Shown here: one piece after another, positions 61,288 to 64,000 of the stretch
Layout: each line of letters starts with the position of its first letter
Numbering within the stretch: position 1 is the first letter of the stretch
Assembly (NCBI GenBank): GCA_024663395.1
Contig: JANFAH010000005.1
Coordinates: 2,046,001 to 2,110,000, forward strand
DNA from: Pisolithus tinctorius
Lineage: Eukaryota; Basidiomycota; Agaricomycetes; Boletales; Pisolithaceae
DNA length: 64,000 nucleotides
Direction: 5' to 3'
Made by a program: the position numbers and the translations under genes
The notes under the pieces: generated by a model
Seen by the model: only the letters and a program-made list of their open reading frames with translations
Databases searched by the model: none
Told to the model about the DNA's origin: nothing

Positions 61288-64000
61288 ATGCAGGCTGGAC
61301 ACAGCGAGGTCTGCCCTCTGACGGGAGACGAGGACGATGGCCAGGTATTGAATCAGTCTCATCGTAATAGTGTCTGTCGTCTCAGTCGTCTTCCAACTAG
61401 CCACGTGTGTACGTCTCCGAGGCACCCCCCGCTGTCGACGAACTCGCAGGCCTCTCGCGCCCCGTCTCGGCCACCTCCTCGCTCGATCCGTACTACTTCG
61501 GTGCTCAGACGCCCTCCGACTCCCCTCCACCTCCTCTCCCCCAACTCCACCCCCCAGCTCTGCCCAGCGTCAGCTCAGGAGTTCACACACCAAACCACCC
61601 GCTGACCCCCGCAAGAGACCCGGCCAACATCGACCGCATGGGCCTCGTTGGCGTAGGCGAACTGACAACTCCACGCTGGGACAAAATACATCGCCGTTCG
61701 AGACAATCCAACCAATCGCAGGACGAGGATTGTCTTCTCGAGGAAGAGGACGCCGCCGCAGTCATGGTGGCCGAAAACCTTGAAAACGACGCTCCTGACA
61801 GCCCGTGGACAATTGAGGCAGTCGATGGCGAGTCCGACGACAAAGACGAGGTGAAGCGAGTTTACCCGCGTCGCAACTTTTTTTCCCCCACTCATTTCTT
61901 ATGCTGCAGCATCATCTCAAACAACCTGCCACACGTACCATCCGCACCCGTCGCTCTATTGCAGACGAGAGCGGCGGAGAAGAAATCCTGTACCCCCGCA
62001 AACCACACGGGTCCATCTTTTTACATCCGTCGGACGCAGTTAAGCCTTCCTCGCCTTCTCCCGAGGAACCTCCATCGCCGCTCGTGCCCCCCCTCCCGAG
62101 CGAGCATGCCCTGGTCAGCGATGCGTCCACCTCATCATCCCCTCCAAGCGCATTCACCCCACTCCGCAAGGCACGAAAGCGCACCTCGGACGAGTTTGAG
62201 ATAGATCAGTCGGGGTCTCTGACCTCAAAGGGCGCTGTCCCTCTCAAACCAGCCACCAAGGACGACAAATCCTCGTCCGCTCGCAGACATCGTCCTTCTG
62301 GTTCGACGTCCATGTCTAGCACTATTCGTGACAAAACACGTCGCAGAGAAAGTTTGGCACCGAACACCTCGTCCAAGTCCCCTGCGTCCATTGAAGCGAC
62401 TCCGACATCTGCTGCTAACCGTGCGGAAAGGGACCATCACACTCGCCAACCCTCAGCGAGTTCCTCGTCCGGTCCTGACCCAGCGCTCGCGTCACATTCT
62501 AGCCGCGTACATGCGCCTCCTCTCCCTCCCTCTCCATCGACGACCTCTATGCATCACCTTCTGAGGCACGCTGGCGGTGCCCCTACGACTACGACTCCAC
62601 CCACCCGTCCATCGTCATCACACAAGGATCCCGCTCACCCATCACATCCTCACTCATCAAGCGTTGTTCATTCCCTCCTTCGCGGAACCCAGGAGGGTTG
62701 GTCAAGCATGGACGACGATGCCCACGCGGAGGCTTTGCGAAAGCTCGACGGCCTATCCACCAAGACCGCCCGAGCCCGTGCAAGCATCGGCAGTCTCAAC
62801 CGCATGAGCCGCCCCGGCACGCCTGGAAGCACTGGAGGTCGCGTCCACTGGGAGAGCGGTGTTAATGAGAGCGGTGGAAAAGTCAGTCGTAGGGGAAGCT
62901 CAAAGGAAAAAGAGAGAAAGGAGCATGGCACCTCTGGTTCAGTAGATGCTGGAAACGACGCTGGCGATGCGCGCACCCCTGCGGTCACGAGTGGCGACGA
63001 GCATCAAGCGTCGTCGGGTCCCGACAAGACCCCTAAAAAGTCTATCAGTGCTCGTCTTAGTTTCACGCCCAAACGCGGGTCTGCATCCTCCACGACATAC
63101 ACAGGTACCCCCACGAGTTTGCGTGACTCAGCATCGTTATCGACTGCGACAAGTGCGACATCCGTCTCTGCTCCCTCAGGTAGACACTCCACCGGTGTAG
63201 GCAAGGGTCGACGGAACAGTGCGGGGAGCGATATCTCCAGTGTCTACTCGGGCGGCGACGGTACCGTGAAGGATCGCACGGGCTCGCTGGCAAGTGGAGC
63301 TGAGGCGTTGGAGGAGGACCGTGTGCCCCCTGTCCCACCTCTACCCAAGGATTTATCGAATTACCGGTCGCCTCCTCAGTCTTCGCACGGCGTCATATTT
63401 CCTCACGCTGCTGGCGATGAGGGCAGTATCGAGCGTACAGCATCTTTGGAGGTTCCACCATCGTCCAAGTCCCACGATGTTCATTCCCACGAATCAACAA
63501 GTCATGGGTTTCACTCTGCACCTGAGACTGCACCTTCCGTTCACAAGACACCCTCAAAGAAGTGGAGTTTCTCTAACGCGCTAAATATCAAGTTGACGAG
63601 TTCGCCCTCGGTTGCGTCCATGAGAGGGGGAGACAAGGATTCGTCATCACATAATAGCAAGACGTCGAGCTTCCCGCTGAGCCCGCGCTCCATGCAAAGT
63701 TTCAGTCAGCAGTTGCGAAAACACGCATCCCGGGAGCACGCCTTGTCCCCTCCTGCGTCGAACAAGACTGTTTGGTCACCGATCCAACCGGAAGCCATGG
63801 GCTCTGCCGCTTCTCTTGCGTCACTCTCTTCTGTCGGATCCACTCGAACGCCTAGGTCGCCTGCCCTGCAGTCCAGAAAGACACCCGACCGCGAGAGAGG
63901 AGGAGGGGTTGTAAGTCGTCCAGGGACTGGCTCCAGTATTAGCAATACCACCACGTCCAACGCCAACATGAACGCGTCGCTCAGTCCGGTCCCTTCTATC
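61288..64000 (+). CDS. N-terminal part of a probable DYRK-family protein kinase (runs off the edge)
   Basis: ATG 61288; exons 61288-61344, 61401-61850 and 61910 to the window end, introns of 56 and 59 bp, both in phase 0. The ~866 residues visible are low complexity and Ser/Pro/Thr-rich, with 'DPANIDRMGLVGVGELTTPRW' like and 'ALRKLDGLSTKTARARASIGS' like blocks. From memory these precede the kinase domain in Agaricomycete DYRK2/Pom1-type proteins. The catalytic domain itself is outside the window, so the assignment is provisional. Many SP/TP sites suggest phosphoregulation. No stop or decay is seen. It could alternatively be another large, disordered cell-polarity protein. Confidence 0.5.

Noticed and set aside
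61016..61550. Minus-strand ORFs over the kinase promoter and first exons
   Set aside because: They overlap a coherent three-exon plus-strand gene with in-phase introns and show no domain.

Overview
The window is from a filamentous basidiomycete, almost certainly an Agaricomycete. Short GT-AG introns (about 50-110 bp) split the host genes, and the repeat content is typical of that group. The first ~51 kb is a nest of LTR retrotransposons and decayed host fragments. The last ~13 kb is ordinary CpG-rich gene space with four host genes: an F-box protein, KU70, a Zn2Cys6 transcription factor and a probable DYRK-family kinase that runs off the right edge.

Four Ty3/gypsy-type families, named here B, C, D and E, and one Ty1/copia element can be delimited from their LTRs and target-site duplications (TSDs). 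E1 (877-8987, minus strand, TSD GTGCT) is a decayed chromovirus inserted in a degraded host gene. It carries a solo E LTR in its own pol (3516-4041, TSD CAGCC). A solo B LTR (11126-13571) holds a solo D LTR (TSD GCACC) and abuts a truncated second E copy (13572-16753). From 17476 the nesting is deep: a D LTR is broken by a C LTR, the C LTR by a solo E LTR (TSD ATGCC) and by a complete B element (19060-40277, TSD CCGG). B itself has a foldback mariner-type element in its integrase (27802-29374) and a complete D element in its 3' LTR (30678-38812, TSD CTAAG). The reassembled pieces agree: the B 3' LTR fragments sum to 1853 bp, the length of its 5' LTR; the C LTR fragments sum to 905 bp against 904 bp for the solo copy at 44528-45431. 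The copia element (46012-51168, TSD AAAGA) ends the repeat block.

D and E are chromovirus-like: gag, a -1 slippery heptamer at the gag stop, then protease-RT-RNase H-integrase-chromodomain. C, D and E carry, two bases after the LTR, a primer-binding site complementary to the predicted 5' end of their own RNA. This is Tf1/sushi-type self-priming, and the paired sequences differ together between families.

Two features are not part of the standard retrotransposon plan. D and E each carry, antisense between pol and the 3' LTR, an intron-containing gene for a coiled-coil protein with a Zn2Cys6-like six-cysteine motif. The long B LTR contains an open reading frame of about 159 codons that stays open in all three copies. 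Nearly all divergence between repeat copies is at CpG sites (CG to TG or CA), as expected from methyl-cytosine deamination or a RIP-like process. This explains most stop codons and a lost RT catalytic aspartate in the otherwise intact D element.
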